Assembly (NCBI GenBank): GCA_038380795.1
Contig: CM076262.1
Span: forward strand, 73,965,129-74,029,128
Length of the DNA: 64,000 bases
Direction: 5' to 3'
From: Pyrocephalus nanus
Lineage: Eukaryota; Chordata; Aves; Passeriformes; Tyrannidae
The notes under the pieces were generated by a model. That model had not been told where the DNA came from. It saw nothing but the letters and a program-made list of their open reading frames with translations, and searched no databases. Made by a program: the position numbers and the translations under genes. How positions within the stretch are numbered: the stretch's first letter is position 1; the number at the start of each line of letters is the position of its first letter. Shown here one piece after another: positions 36,155 to 47,915 of the stretch.

Positions 36155-37045
36155 TCACCATTTCCGTCTTCTTGTTTCCTTTTAGATGGTGGAATTGCCA
36201 GTCTGTCCGTGAGCTGAGCTGCGGCTGCAGGGGACTGTCAGGCCTTGTTGGCTGTGAGTTCGTGTTCTTCTGCCTGGGAAACTGGAAATCATTCTCAGTT
36301 AGGTCGCAGAACTGTTTTCTGAAGCCTGTCCTCTGCCTTTGGCTGATAGATCTCCTCTTTCTGCCTTGGGATTTGCAGCTGTTCCCCCCCTGGAGAGGGT
36401 CAGGTGAGAGACCCTGAGGGCAAAGGGACCTCCCTGTGTCCCCAGGGACCTCCAGGGGACAGAATGGACACTCTGGGGTCATATCTGTGTGTTAGTATGT
36501 AGGGGAGAGAATGAACATTTTGGGGTTAAAATGGGGCAATCAGTAGTGGACAGGTGGGGAAAATCTTGGACCTAAGTCTGGAGGTTGTCTGTAGAGGACA
36601 GGAAATATTTTGGAGGGAGATTTGTTGTTCCCTTGTGCTGCACTCTGTACTCGGTCCTGGGTCAGCTCCAGAAATTTCCTGGGCAGCTCCAAAAATGATC
36701 TCTGAAAAGTGGGAAAATCCCGCTGGCAAAATGCAGAGGAACAGGTATTCTGAACCTCTCCTGCCTCTCAGCAGAGCTAAACTTTTTGTATTGAGTAAGG
36801 ACTTGGAATATGCGTCCGCAAGCGTAAACTACCATGGTGTCATAAATTCCCTTGTTGGAAGAACTAAACTCTTAAAGAAAGCACTTAAAGAAAAATGTTG
36901 GGTGGAGTGAGTGATTTACCTACACAAAAGGACTCGCTGGCAGACTTTTATTTCCTTTCCTTCTTCTGAGAAACAGGGGACAGTTTGTTTTTGTTTTTTT
37001 TTGTTTGTTTGTTTGTTTTTTTTTTTTTTCCTTCCCCCCCCCCCC

Positions 37046-39231
37046 CTTTGGCCTTTAGCAGAAAAATCGTTTTTTTGTATCTAATCTAGTTTTATTTTTG
37101 TCTAATGACAGTATGGCTAATATTTATTTACTGCTCTCTCTCTGCAGAAAATTTTAATCCTCTTTAATGACAGAACAAATTCAATGTTGCTCATTTGAAA
37201 CTATGTTTCGTTAAAGTGGTTTGTGTCTTGTGAATCTTCAGATTAGTGTTTCACCGTTGTCTCTTTACGGAGAGTTTGTGCAAAAAATGCTCGGGTTTGA
37301 GAGAAAAATGGAACCTTTTAAGAACAGACTTAAGAAAGTTTGTGTGCCATTTGCACTTGGAAACTTGGTGGTAGAACTTGTTCAGGTTGGCTGTGTTGCA
37401 TACAACCCGTGTGGATGTTTGCTGGTCTCGTGAGAGCAGTTTGTGATGAAAAGCGTGTGAGGTGCCTGTCCATGGCACTACGCAGTGGAGTTTGGTTTTT
37501 TTCTTTTTCTGTCCGTTCTCAGTTTAATCTCAGATCACTTAGTTTACTTACATAGTCCTTAAAATCATTGGGTTAGGCACTGCCAGTCGAGATAGGCTGT
37601 TTGGGTTTGTGTGAGAGCTGCTGAGAGATGTGGAAAGGGGGCGGGAGTTGATTTGCTTGCAAGTTGCTTGTTGGTGGCAGTTGAGATTTTAGAAGGAGGT
37701 TAGTTATTATTGTTGCCACATTGGCAGGGGAGAATTATTTTGGGATTGATTGCTGCTTAGCTTTCTAAGCTTCCTCATGCCTGGAAAGTTTGATTTAATG
37801 CCCAAACCTCTCGCTGTGTGCCTGGTCCAGAGGGGACTGATGAAGAGGAGTTGCTCAGAGCTAATCTACGGTAGGCATATCAAGAGAAGTTTCGCAGCAG
37901 CAGTCACTAAAGGAAAACAAAGCAGTTATTAGAACACATGTAGTATGTCACAAATAATTCTGTTGAAGAGATTCATATCACTTCTTGTTAAGATTTTTGC
38001 TGTATATCTGCAGTATGAAGTGTATTGCAACCTGTAGGAATTGTTTTAGCTTCTGGAAAATAGCAAATCCCATCATCACTTGCTCTTACAGGTTTTAAGA
38101 ATTTCTACCTTGCGGGATAGTGCAACTAATATTTTAAGTTCTGTGAGTGCTTTGTGAGTGGCACTCCCGCGCAATTATCAAGGGCAACTTCTCCATTTTT
38201 GTCTCCAGTCCCTACTTAGAAAATGAATAGAGAAGTCACTATCACACTTTGCTAACACAGCTTGAAAGCCAGTGTCCTCTGAGACAAGTCAGTCCAAGTT
38301 GTCTCTGACGTCTGGGATGTCTTATCTGCTTCTTGTAGTTGTTTTTTACCTTTCATAAAAAGCTTGTAAATTTGTCATGAATGGTTTAGTCAATTTTAGG
38401 TGGTGATCATGGTAGAAAGAGATCTTAGAATCAGGTAATTTTGCAGTTTTTCTCGAAGCTGAAGGCCTGATGATTCTTTGCAGTGTAATAACAAGGGAAC
38501 TTAAGCAGATGACTTTAAGAATTTAACACCTCTAAACAACGTTTAGCGACTTTCAGCTATAGCAATTCAAACAAAGCTGCGGGGGAACTGCTGAAAAGAT
38601 AGGACAAAATCTTCAAAGCTTCAGTGTTCTTTAGGGAAGATTCTCGAGACCACAGACACAACATTAGAAATCTTTAACCTTAAAAACAATAACACAAGGG
38701 AGTTAGAAACTTTTAAAACGTATTAAAAAGGCGTTTTTGACAGCTCCTTTTCCTATCAACAGTTTATAAACACACAGTTAAAGACAGGTTTTACAGGGAA
38801 AAGCATTTCAAGGAGGCCTTGTTTATTACAATTTTTCTCAAGTGGATTTCATGTTTTCTGGAGGATATGTGTTTGCCTAGTTTGGCAAAATCAGACTCAT
38901 CCCAGGCTTCGGGCTACGTGGCTTGTTTCTTGTTGTGAAAAGTAGAACCCTTTCCATTTCTTCCACCCAGTTACTAAGTAATAGTTTACATTTGAATGGC
39001 TGTGTGGCTGGAGCCAAGCAGCTCCTGCCCGGTAACCAGATAACCCTTTGTTTAATCTCTTAGGTCTTATCTCTCTCCCCACAGAGGTGGAACTTTCAGC
39101 CCCAAAAGGCTTTTTCTTCTCTTTTCCCTGTTAAAAATTGCTTTCGCCGAATAAGGTATTTTGAAACTAGGCATTGTATTAAATTGTTCTACACAAGAAT
39201 TTACCCAGTAATTTTTTTAAAGATTTGTCTG
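37046..39231 (+). repeat. Block B copy d, 3'-truncated
   Basis: This follows the B sequence to about 39,126, then becomes diverged (TTCCCTGTT where other copies have TTCCCGGTT, and shorter T run). It passes into block C at GATTTGTCTG. The right half of B, with its CpG island and terminal exon, is missing. Confidence 0.9.
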
Positions 39232-39723
39232 CACAATACAGGAGGCTTTCTGGAGGCACGCAGCCAGACACCAGTGTAATTGGAGTCGTTCTACAGTGCG
39301 GAGATACTCCAGTCACAGAGCTCGGTTTTCAGCCATCTGCTGCTGAATTGGAATTAACCAGGTTTTGCAGGGAGACTCTCCAGAGGTCTACTGACTGAGC
39401 AAAAGGTATGCCTGTTATTCTTGACAGCAGCATGCAGCTGAGAAGAGCAGAGCAGGCCGGAAGGCAGGTTTGCAACTACAAAAAAAAAAAAAAAATCATG
39501 TTTTGTTGTCGTGGGGTTTACTTTTGGGGTTTGTTTCTTTTTTGTTTTAAGTTTTGTGTGGTTTTGGTTGGTTGGTTTAGTTTTTGGTTTTGTTTTGTTT
39601 GTTTGTTTGTTTTTTGTTTGTTTGTTTTGTTTGCTTATCTGGTTGTTTTTGTTGGGTTTTGTTGTTGCTGGTTTTTGTGTTGGCTTTTTTAATATTTTGT
39701 TTGTTTGCTTGTTTTTTCCAAAG

Positions 39724-39820
39724 GATCTGGTATTTGAGGCTTCCAAGCTGAAGAGGAGTGAAAAATACCATGCTGCTGTGGAAGAGAAAGCAAATGAAGC
39801 ACTGCATCATATACATAGTG
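39724..39820 (+). other. coding-like exon E5 (C1)
   Basis: A 97-nt segment after TTTTTTCCAAAG and before GTAGGA. It enters in phase 0, as E4 leaves, and reads DLVFEASKLKR and then SEKYHAAVEEKANEALHHIH. This is charged, helix-prone and could be coiled coil. It leaves in phase 1. The block A relative has lost this segment between its GTTT-rich tract and the CATGTTCACAG word. The protein family is not recognised. Confidence 0.45.
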
Positions 39821-41117
39821 GTAGGATTTGTCAGCCATAAGGTATATAAAATTAAAACCAAATCCCTCTGGCCCAATTTCAATGGAGTCATGTTCACAGT
39901 TTGAGGGGAATTAAAATCAGGAACCATGCAAACCATAAGAAAAGGGTCCAGAGGAGAGCATAAGAATAATTCTCTTTCCCTGCATTTTCTCTAATTCTTC
40001 AGACATAGTAATGAAGTTTCTTTAGCCTATAGAACAAAGAGGAGGGTTTAGGAGGAGATGTTAAGAACCTTCAAATATTTAAAAGACTTTTTTCTGGCTG
40101 AAAAGGTAATCCAGTTCTCATGTACCTGTAGTGCTGATGTCAGGAGGCATGAACCAAGGGGTAAAGATTTGTGAGAGATGCAGATTAAAGCTTCATTCTG
40201 GGAGAGTACAGCAATAGAAATGCCCAACTCTCTGCATACAACCATAATCTTTTTTCCTCCAAAGCCCCCGTTTTGGTAAGTGAGCGTGAATGTGGCTATC
40301 AAATGGACTATTTGTGTAGATTTCCACACCACATGATCTACACTTTCCAGCAGTGTGTCATATGAAGGAGTCCCAAAGCCACAGCAACGGCAGTGGGCTA
40401 TAGGAATAGGGCATAAGAGGCCAAGGATACTGTCAGTCTGGTAGATGCTGTTCCTCTAATAGGGAATATCTGCTTTTACTGCCAGGGCAACAGACGAAAC
40501 AAATTGTTTAGTGCAAATACAGACTGTAACAAGTGCATAAGTCAGGTGGTTTTAATTTGTTACAGAACACTCGGACATCAGATTTAGGGATGAACATTCA
40601 GCACATGAAATGCAGTTCTGTTCTGTTTATCAATGCAGAGCTGCACATTCCCATCTTGGTTTTTGGTAGATGATGTAACAATATGTAATCTATGAGAGTG
40701 TTTTCAAAACATTTCACTTAATTGGAAGATTTATAAAATTGGAGTAGTTTTCAGGCTGCGTGCATGTTTGTAAATGTACGTGCATGCAACCGCAACATGA
40801 ATGCACTCACGTGTGGACATTCCTGTTGAACCTAATAATGATGAATGGCAGGAATAAATTCTCTGGGTCAGTTTGCAGTGGGAGTAAAGAACAGCCTCTT
40901 AACTTTTGGTCCATATGCGTGTTAATTGCTCAGACAACAAACGATGGCTCTAAGAATATTGCTCTACTCTGCAGTGAATCCAGGTATTTTCAGTCCAGCT
41001 GCTTTAGGCCAGGCTGCAGTTTTATGGCCTCTTGTCCATCAAGCCAACAGCTCCCTGTCACCTGTGCACTTTTTCTGCTCCACTTTGTGAGAAGAGGGGA
41101 AATACAGTTCATGAAGG

Positions 41118-41118
<1 letters not shown>

Positions 41119-41180
<62 letters not shown>
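41119..41180. repeat. GATA microsatellite, 15.5 units (C1)
   Basis: A pure GATA tract of 62 nt. GATA (Bkm-type) repeats are known to be enriched on some sex chromosomes, but a single tract is weak evidence. Confidence 0.95.
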
Positions 41181-44100
41181 AGGCACTAAAAATGTCTGAA
41201 GTTTAAATTCAACCCTTCCTAAATTCAATCTGCTGGAGTCAGGGAGGAGGGAGGAGGGTGCAAGGACCAGCACAGGATCAGAGCCCACCGAGGCTCATCC
41301 GGGGAGGGTCTGCAGGAGCCCAGTGCCACAGCTGAGGGCACTCCCCAGGGCAGGTGTTTGGATCTGGATCACGACAAGGTACAGGTGAGGATTTGGATCG
41401 CAGCAGGGTCAGGTGAATACGGGCCTTGTACCCCTGGTCACTTCCAGCCAGACAGCCTGACTGCGGATGTACGAAATGCAAATGCTGCTGCTGCTGCTGC
41501 TGGGCCATTCAGCAGGTGGGCACCATCAGGTATAACTAGTGCTCAGGTCACCTCAGTGAACTAACGGAATGAAAATTTTGCAGGTGCCATCCTCAGCACC
41601 ACCCAGGCAGGTGCCTGGAGTTCTCTGGGCAGGTAAGAGAGAAGGGAACGTGCTGGACACTTGCTACTGCTGCCTCCCCTCAGAGGCAAAAGGTATTGTT
41701 TTAATTTTTTTTTTTTTAATAGAAAATTCTTACGGATAACTATGACCATAAAAAAAAAAAAAAAAAAAAAAAAAGAGTAGAGCTTTACTGTTAGAATAGT
41801 AATTAAAACATCGCTGTGTTGCAGCAAAGAGGTCTGTACCAGGCAGAGAGCAGCCCCAGCAAAGAGATTAGGGTCAGGAACCCAACAAACACACCCTGTT
41901 CCTTTTGAGCACCCTTCGGCAAGAGAATTCACTAGGTTTGCTTATCAGGAGGGGACTGAAGGCCTTACAATACGGTAAATGTTTCTGTTAAATTTAAAAC
42001 CTTCCAGTGGACAACTTGAGGAGCTTGTAAGGAATAAAGCTAACTTGTTCAGGGTGCTTCTTGCATTTCAAAAGTGATTTCCCTGGTGGCTTACTCTTAT
42101 TTACAAGTGCTGATTGCATTTAAGCCTTCCTGACTCCTGTTTTTGCTTTGTGGCACTGGCCAGCCCCTGCCCTGAGTAGGACAGGGAGCCCCGAGCCTCC
42201 TGATCCCTGCTCCCTGGGCAAGCGTCCCCTCCTGCCCTTGGGCAGGCTGGTAGGAGCAGTGCTGCTGCAGAAGCAATGGGAGGGGGGGTCTGCTCTGTGT
42301 TGTGACTTTGAGGGAGGCAGAACTTCTGTGATGGCCCAGAAAGAAGGCTCCAGCTTTGCAGCTCTGAGTGTGCCATAAATCATCCTGTCAGCCACTCCTG
42401 TTTCCAGTGAATAAATCCCAGTGGATTTATCCTCTTGGCTTCAAGCACTGGGGCACTAATTGCTGGACTGTTAAGCAGACTTCTCTACTTATTTTGCGTA
42501 AAAGCTCTTGGTCTTGTCTTTACATCTTGCTGTATCCAGAGGGAAAACCTGCTGGGAAAACGAACAGAGACAGGGGCTCTCCTGCCTCTCTTTTTGGGGA
42601 GCTGAGGGCAGCGGGCCATGCTAGGGAAGGGGCTCTGCATTTGGGGACGTGGGGAGGTCTGGCTGCTGGCAGCAAGCAAGGGGGTGGGGCTGGCTGGGGG
42701 GCCTGTGTGTGGGACCAGTGGCCTCTCTGGGGGACAGAATCCTGGAGCAGGCAGAGCAGCACTGGGATGAGCTGAGTGGTGGGTGGACTCCCGAGAGCCA
42801 GGATGCAAGAGGATAACACAGGTCTGTGAAGTTCTCTGCCCCAGGACACCAGCGTGGTGCCTCTGAGCTCTTTGTCAGCAGGGCTAAAAAGGGCACAATT
42901 ACTCCCTGTGGACCGATAGGCCAAAGTCGTCTTTCTTCTCTCTCATTCCCATTCTGACTCCTCTTTTCCTGCAGTCTTGCCTGTGGCTTAGGCAGAGCAC
43001 GAGGGGGTCGCTGGAACCTCAGCTCACACTACGATGGGAGCAGCATTGGAAAAAACCTCCGAGGCTCCCGTGAGGCCCGGACACCATGTTTGCTCTGCAG
43101 AGCTGGTGTTGGAGCCCAGCCGGGAGCCTTCAGGCTGTGCTGCCCAGGCTGCAGTGATGGGGTGCTCCCCTGGGAGTAACCCCAAACTGAGTTGAGCAGC
43201 CGAGGGGTAGCCGTGCCTTAGTGTGAGGAGCTGCACGTTGTGAGGGGTTGGAAGGCATGCTGGGATTTTTTGGGGGCTTTTTCTTGCTTTTCTCGTCTCC
43301 GTTTTGACCAGTGTGGTGCTGGGGAAAAAAAGCTAGAAAGAAAACCAGTTGAAGGGAACTGTCACCTTCAGAGGAGGCGCAAATCCTCCTGGAGCTGAGG
43401 AAGGGGATGAGGGGAGTCCAGCATAGTGCGGTGAGCTGCCACTTGCCCCCAAGGCCCTTCTTTTGGAGGCATTTGTTGACTTTCTGAAATAAAAAAAGCG
43501 CCTCCCTATCATCTTGTTTGCAACCCTAACAGCCACCCCTGCAGGTATGTGTCATGTTCCAGACCCCCAGAGGGATTTGTGTATGTCCTGTGCTGGTGGA
43601 TGCAGGACATCCTTTAGCGGAAGGGAGAGGATTTGGGGAGGAGCTGTCAAGCTTGGGTGCGTCAGAAACCCCCCTTTGCCCCCCACCTGTGTGCACCCCC
43701 AGATATCCTTTCTCCTCTCTTTTCTCCACCCCTTTCCTCCTCTCCTCTTCTTGACCCCTGTTTTCCCTCTGCCTTGAACTCCCCATCTTGTACCCACCCT
43801 CCCTCTCTTTATTTCTGCCTTTGGGGGTGAGTAAAAAGGGGTGGGGGAGTCCAGGGGTGAGGAGGTCATCAGGGGCATCCCGATGCCCAGCAGGTGAGTG
43901 GGGGATGAGAGGGGTCATAGGGAGTCCTCCCCGAAAAGGGAGGCTAAGCCCAAAAATGCCTGAAAATTTAAAGGTTACCATCTCTCTTTTTTTCTATCTA
44001 TTGAAATGCTAACTGACATATACATTGACTTCAAAAGAGAGCTCCGTCTCTACTTTATTATATCCAGGATCTTGTAGTGTAAGAAATGCAGGATACAGAA

Positions 44101-44562
44101 GGAGGGGGGGCTTTGAAGGCAGGACGAATGAAGCTCCAAGGCGCGTGCCAGTGCGAGGACGGCAGGCAGAGCTCTGGGTCGTGGCTTTGCCGGCCGCTCT
44201 CCCTTTCCCCAGGGGGCTCTCGAGGATCGCTGCTGCCGCCTGCGGGCGGCGCGCGGTACTGCAGGGAAAGCCGCGCGGCGAGCCGGATGCAGCCCCGTGG
44301 AACTGCGCTGCTGCAGCGAGTCTGGCCAGGCGCCCGTTCCCTGGCGGCATGTCCGGCTGGCGCCGGCAGCAAGGGAAGGGCCGGCGGGCCGGGGCTTTGG
44401 CCAGATTATGGTACTTTTGCCCCGCTTATCCTGCCGTGAGTCGCTTTGAGTGGGACATGCCCCCTTTGAGCTTTCCCCGGAGCCTGTGCCATTACGGTCA
44501 GCACGGGGGAACGAGGAAAAGCCAAATATGCCTTAACGTTCTCTGCCCCGCAGGACGCCGTG

Positions 44563-44894
44563 ACCGGAAACTCTCGAGCCACACTAAAGATGGCGATGCC
44601 CTCACCGGAAGTCGTCACAGCCCACACTGAAGATGGCACCGCCCTACCGGAAGTCCTCCAGCCTACAAATAAGATGGCGGCGCCCTGACCGGAAGTCCTC
44701 CAGCCTACAAATAAGATGGCGGCGCCCTGACCGGAAGTCCTCCAGCCTACAATCAAGATGGCGACGCCCTGACCGGAAGTTCTCCAGCCTACAAATAAGA
44801 TGGCGCCGCCCTACCGGAAGTCCTCCAGACTACAAATAAGATGGCGGCGCCCTACCGGAAGTCCTCCAGCCTACAAGCAAGATGGCGCCGCTCT
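44563..44894 (+). promoter_or_regulatory. ETS-YY1 minisatellite, eight units (A2)
   Basis: Same eight units as A1, including the unit-specific variants (for example GACGCC in unit five and CCGGAAGTT in unit six). Unit number and order are therefore preserved between superunits. Confidence 0.85.
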
Positions 44895-45713
44895 ACCGGC
44901 ACGCCGTCTCCCCCCCCGCCGGGGCTGCCGGCACGCCGTTTCCCCCCCCCCCCCCCCGCCGGGGCCGCCGGAACGCCGTCCCCACCCCCCGCCGGGGCCG
45001 CCGGCACGCCGTCCCCACCCCCCGCCGGGGCCGCCGGGGCCGGAGCTGCCGCCGCAGCCGCCACGCCCCCCTGGCCCGCTCCACCCCGCCCCCCTGGCCC
45101 GCCCCACCCCGCCCCCCTGGCCCGCGCCACCCCGCCCCCCTAGCCCGCCCCGCCCCAACCCCCTGCCCAGCCCCCCTGTTCCCTCCCCGTCCCCGCCCAG
45201 CTTGGTGCTCTGATGGGGCTGGGCTGCGCCGCCGGAATCCTCTTTCCTTCTCCAGGAAGCTGCACGTGGCTCAGCCACGAGGACGACCGAGCGAGCGGCC
45301 GTTTCATTTCGGTGAGTGCGGGGGACTCCGCTTGGCTCTCTTCCATATCCCATCCCGCTCCGCTGCCGCTTCTTCGTCCCGTCCCGTCCCCCCCCAGCGT
45401 CCCGGTCCGCTCTGCTCCTTCCCCTCCCTGTGCCGCTGCCGTGCCACCCCGTCCCGTCCCGTCCCGTCCCGTCTCGTCTCGTCTCGTCTCGTCTCGTCCC
45501 GTCCCCACGCCCCTGGGTCTTGCGGTGCCGGGGTGATGGGCCGGGGCTGCGCCGCCGGAAGCCTCCCTCCTTCCCCGGAAGCTGCACGTGGCTTAAGCCT
45601 TTTTGTCTCTGCCGCGGCCAGCGGAGACACGGCCATAGCGCCGATCCGCGCTCGGGGAGCACTGGAGGGGCTGGTGGGGAGCGGCGGCCCGGCTGCAGTG
45701 CCGCTCCCGGCCG

Positions 45714-45732
45714 TGTCCGCCAGGCGGCGCCT
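45714..45732 (+). promoter_or_regulatory. CTCF-like motif (A2)
   Basis: Unchanged copy of the A1 motif. Confidence 0.35.
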
Positions 45733-46043
45733 GCGAGGCAGGGGGCAGCTCGTCTCGGCACTGCTTCTGGTCCGGACAGGGCTCGGGACACCTCGCAGCT
45801 CTGCTTTGGGCTTGGGGGGTTATTTCTCTTGGCTTTTAAGGCAGAGGGTTGTTTGGCACGTCACTCTTGCTGCTTGCAATTCTTTCTTTTTCTGGTAGTG
45901 AATACATTTGAGAAGCCGTGGGGTTCTAGGATTCAGTTGTTCTAAATAAGGTGATTGTCTTAGTGAGCAATTGGAGTCGTTCTCCAGTGCGGAGTGCAGA
46001 AGGATTTTTCTGTCAGCTAATTGTTTCCTAATTTCTTTTCAAG

Positions 46044-46168
46044 CTCTCCTACGAACCTTGCACCAGTGGGCTTAGCCGCACTTGCCGTGGGGGCTGAAGT
46101 GAGAAGCAGCTGGGGGTGTTTGCTCTCTGCTCGGTCCCCGCCTTGCCCTCAGTTCCCTGGCCCTGCAG
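46044..46168 (+). other. coding-like exon E2 (A2)
   Basis: Same sequence, splice sites and open frame as in A1. Confidence 0.4.
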
Positions 46169-47281
46169 GTAATCACAGCTCACCTTGGCTTTTCCAGGGC
46201 CCTTGCTGAAGGGTTTCCAAGTGTGGCCCTCAGAATTTCTGCAGGTGGAATGGATGGCTGTTTCAGAGCACTTGTCACTGGGCCACCTGTGTTTTAACAC
46301 TTGCCAAGGCAGGAGAATTGCAGCAAGAGAAGGGTAATTATTCCTCTGAAGTTGTAAGCGAGTGCAGGAGAAATGCTAGGAAGGCACCTGGATATGTATT
46401 TAGGTACCTGAGTAGCTTTGGCTGGTAGAAACACTCCATGGATGAGACAGAAAGGGCTGGTGCTGGAGCATGTTTAAGAAGTCAGCATAGGGAGCTTCAG
46501 TCTTCTAAAATTAGACAAAGCAGTGAAGGATGATGATGGAGTAGAACAAGTTGGTGTTTTCAGCTTTGGGACTTGACTTGCTCATGGGAACAATCTGAAT
46601 AAGGGATGTTCTTGCTGAGAATTCCCCCTGGTAGATCTTCCCCATCTAGGGTTGTATCACGGACAGTGTTTCCAATAGGCTGGAGATAAAGTTGTGAATC
46701 TTAGATTTGCAATGCTTTGGAGCTTGGATGTTTTGTGAAGTAGGAGAAATTGTGACTTTGGAAAGTGACTGAGCTAGGCTCTATACATATAGCTCAAATC
46801 TTAGGTTAAGAACACCCACAAATGAAAAAAATAGCAAAGGGCTTAGATTTGCACAGAAAGGAAAGCAAAGCTGAAATGTGCTGCAGAGCTGTCCAGAGGC
46901 TGGGCAAGGAATTTCTGTGGCTTTGGGGTTTGAAATAGGAAGTAATGGGAGTGGCAGAGAATAATTGTCTTTTGTTATTGCTTTGGAAGCATTCACAGCT
47001 ACACCGGTCTGCTCCAAGGCCTGATGATGCAGGTGGCTGATGCAATCCTAAATAAAAGCACATAGAATGAAGCTAAATCTGAGCAGTTTCATTTAATCCA
47101 GTCCCAGTGGGGAGAAAATGAAAGAGGAGGGAAACTTGGGGAGTTTGGTAATTTTAATCTGAGCACTGCTGATTCTTGTGCTGGAGAGAGTTTAGTGACA
47201 CATGAGGTCCTTGAGAGAATTCTTGGCTTATTGGTTCAATGAGAGGCCTCGAGCAGCTGTTAAAAAATGTTTTCTCTTCAG

Positions 47282-47365
47282 TTCAGTTTCAGAGTTCTGT
47301 GATCCCGGCCTCATCTCGTCCACCTCACTTGGACTCCCCGGAGGAAAAGGCAGAAGAGAGTTACA
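47282..47365 (+). other. coding-like exon E3 (A2)
   Basis: Unchanged relative to A1. Splice sites are intact. Confidence 0.45.
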
Positions 47366-47772
47366 GTAAGAATAAAAAATGCAGTCACCTGGGATTTCAA
47401 GGTTTTGCACATGTGCTTTTTTTCTTGCTAAGGGGAAACCACTTCTTTATCTTAGATTGATATCATGAGGAATATTTACTGACACTGGTAGGATTGAAAG
47501 CTTTCCATAGATCCCATTACCGGGCCAGAGTAGAATTGGGCATTTTGCAATTCCTTGAAAAATATGTCACAACACAGTTCAGGCTTTGTGTTTTGCTTCA
47601 GGGAATTTTTTCCTGATTCGTGCCTTGTATTTTTTTTATTTTTTTTATTTTTTTTTAACGTTCAGTACTTTTCATCTTCTTCACTTTTCTCTTGAAATTG
47701 TACATCTACTCATCTTTTCACTTGTGAGGTCTCCCACAACATTCTCACAAGTGTCTTGGAAATCTGTTGCAG

Positions 47773-47915
47773 AATTTGTGCAAACCCGGCCAGACTCTCC
47801 ACTCACAGAGCGTGGTTTTCAGCCATCTGCGACTGAATTGGAATTAGCTGGGTTTTGCAGGGAGACTCTCCAGAGGTCTACGTCTTCGTTGGGACTGCTA
47901 CTGACTGAGCAAAAG
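47773..47915 (+). other. coding-like exon E4 (A2)
   Basis: Unchanged relative to A1. The frame is open to the GTATGC donor. Confidence 0.45.

Larger units (their letters stand above)
33184..37045 (+). repeat. Block B copy c (3,862 bp)
   Basis: It carries a private 4-bp CCAA duplication near 34,435. It also has GGAGAGGG at about 36,395, which it shares with copy e (53,072) but not with a or b. Confidence 0.93.
16945..41347 (+). repeat. Macrosatellite superunit 1: A1-Ba-Bb-Bc-Bd(truncated)-C1, 24,403 bp
   Basis: Homology with superunits 2 and 3 starts abruptly at 16945, inside a GGGCAGGTG word, and the left flank is unique. The superunit is block A (16945-25461), four B blocks (starts 25462, 29324, 33184, 37046, the last cut at 39231) and block C (39232-41347). 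The next superunit follows head to tail without spacer. All blocks point the same way. Confidence 0.95.
39232..41347 (+). repeat. Block C copy 1
   Basis: Its left part (to about 40,370) is a diverged relative of block A. It aligns with A 21563-21589, skips about 1.8 kb, then follows A from about 23,388 to 24,390. It keeps exon-like E5, which A has lost. The right part (40,370-41,347) is AT-rich, specific to C, without an exon, and contains the GATA microsatellite. Confidence 0.85.
44132..45805 (+). promoter_or_regulatory. CpG island / putative promoter of block A2
   Basis: Counterpart of the A1 island with the same order of elements. It differs in a longer C run near 44,945 and a TAGCCCGCC variant at about 45,141. 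The E1-type donor GT is at 45312-45313. Confidence 0.7.

Noticed and set aside
39724..39820. Resemblance of E5 to TACC-type or other coiled-coil proteins
   Set aside because: Only a few scattered residues agree. Short charged helices look alike, and no family can be named without a profile search.
39511..39840. Hydrophobic frame resembling membrane segments before E5
   Set aside because: It translates a GTTT/GTTTT-rich low-complexity tract. Only the part after the splice acceptor at 39723 looks like protein.
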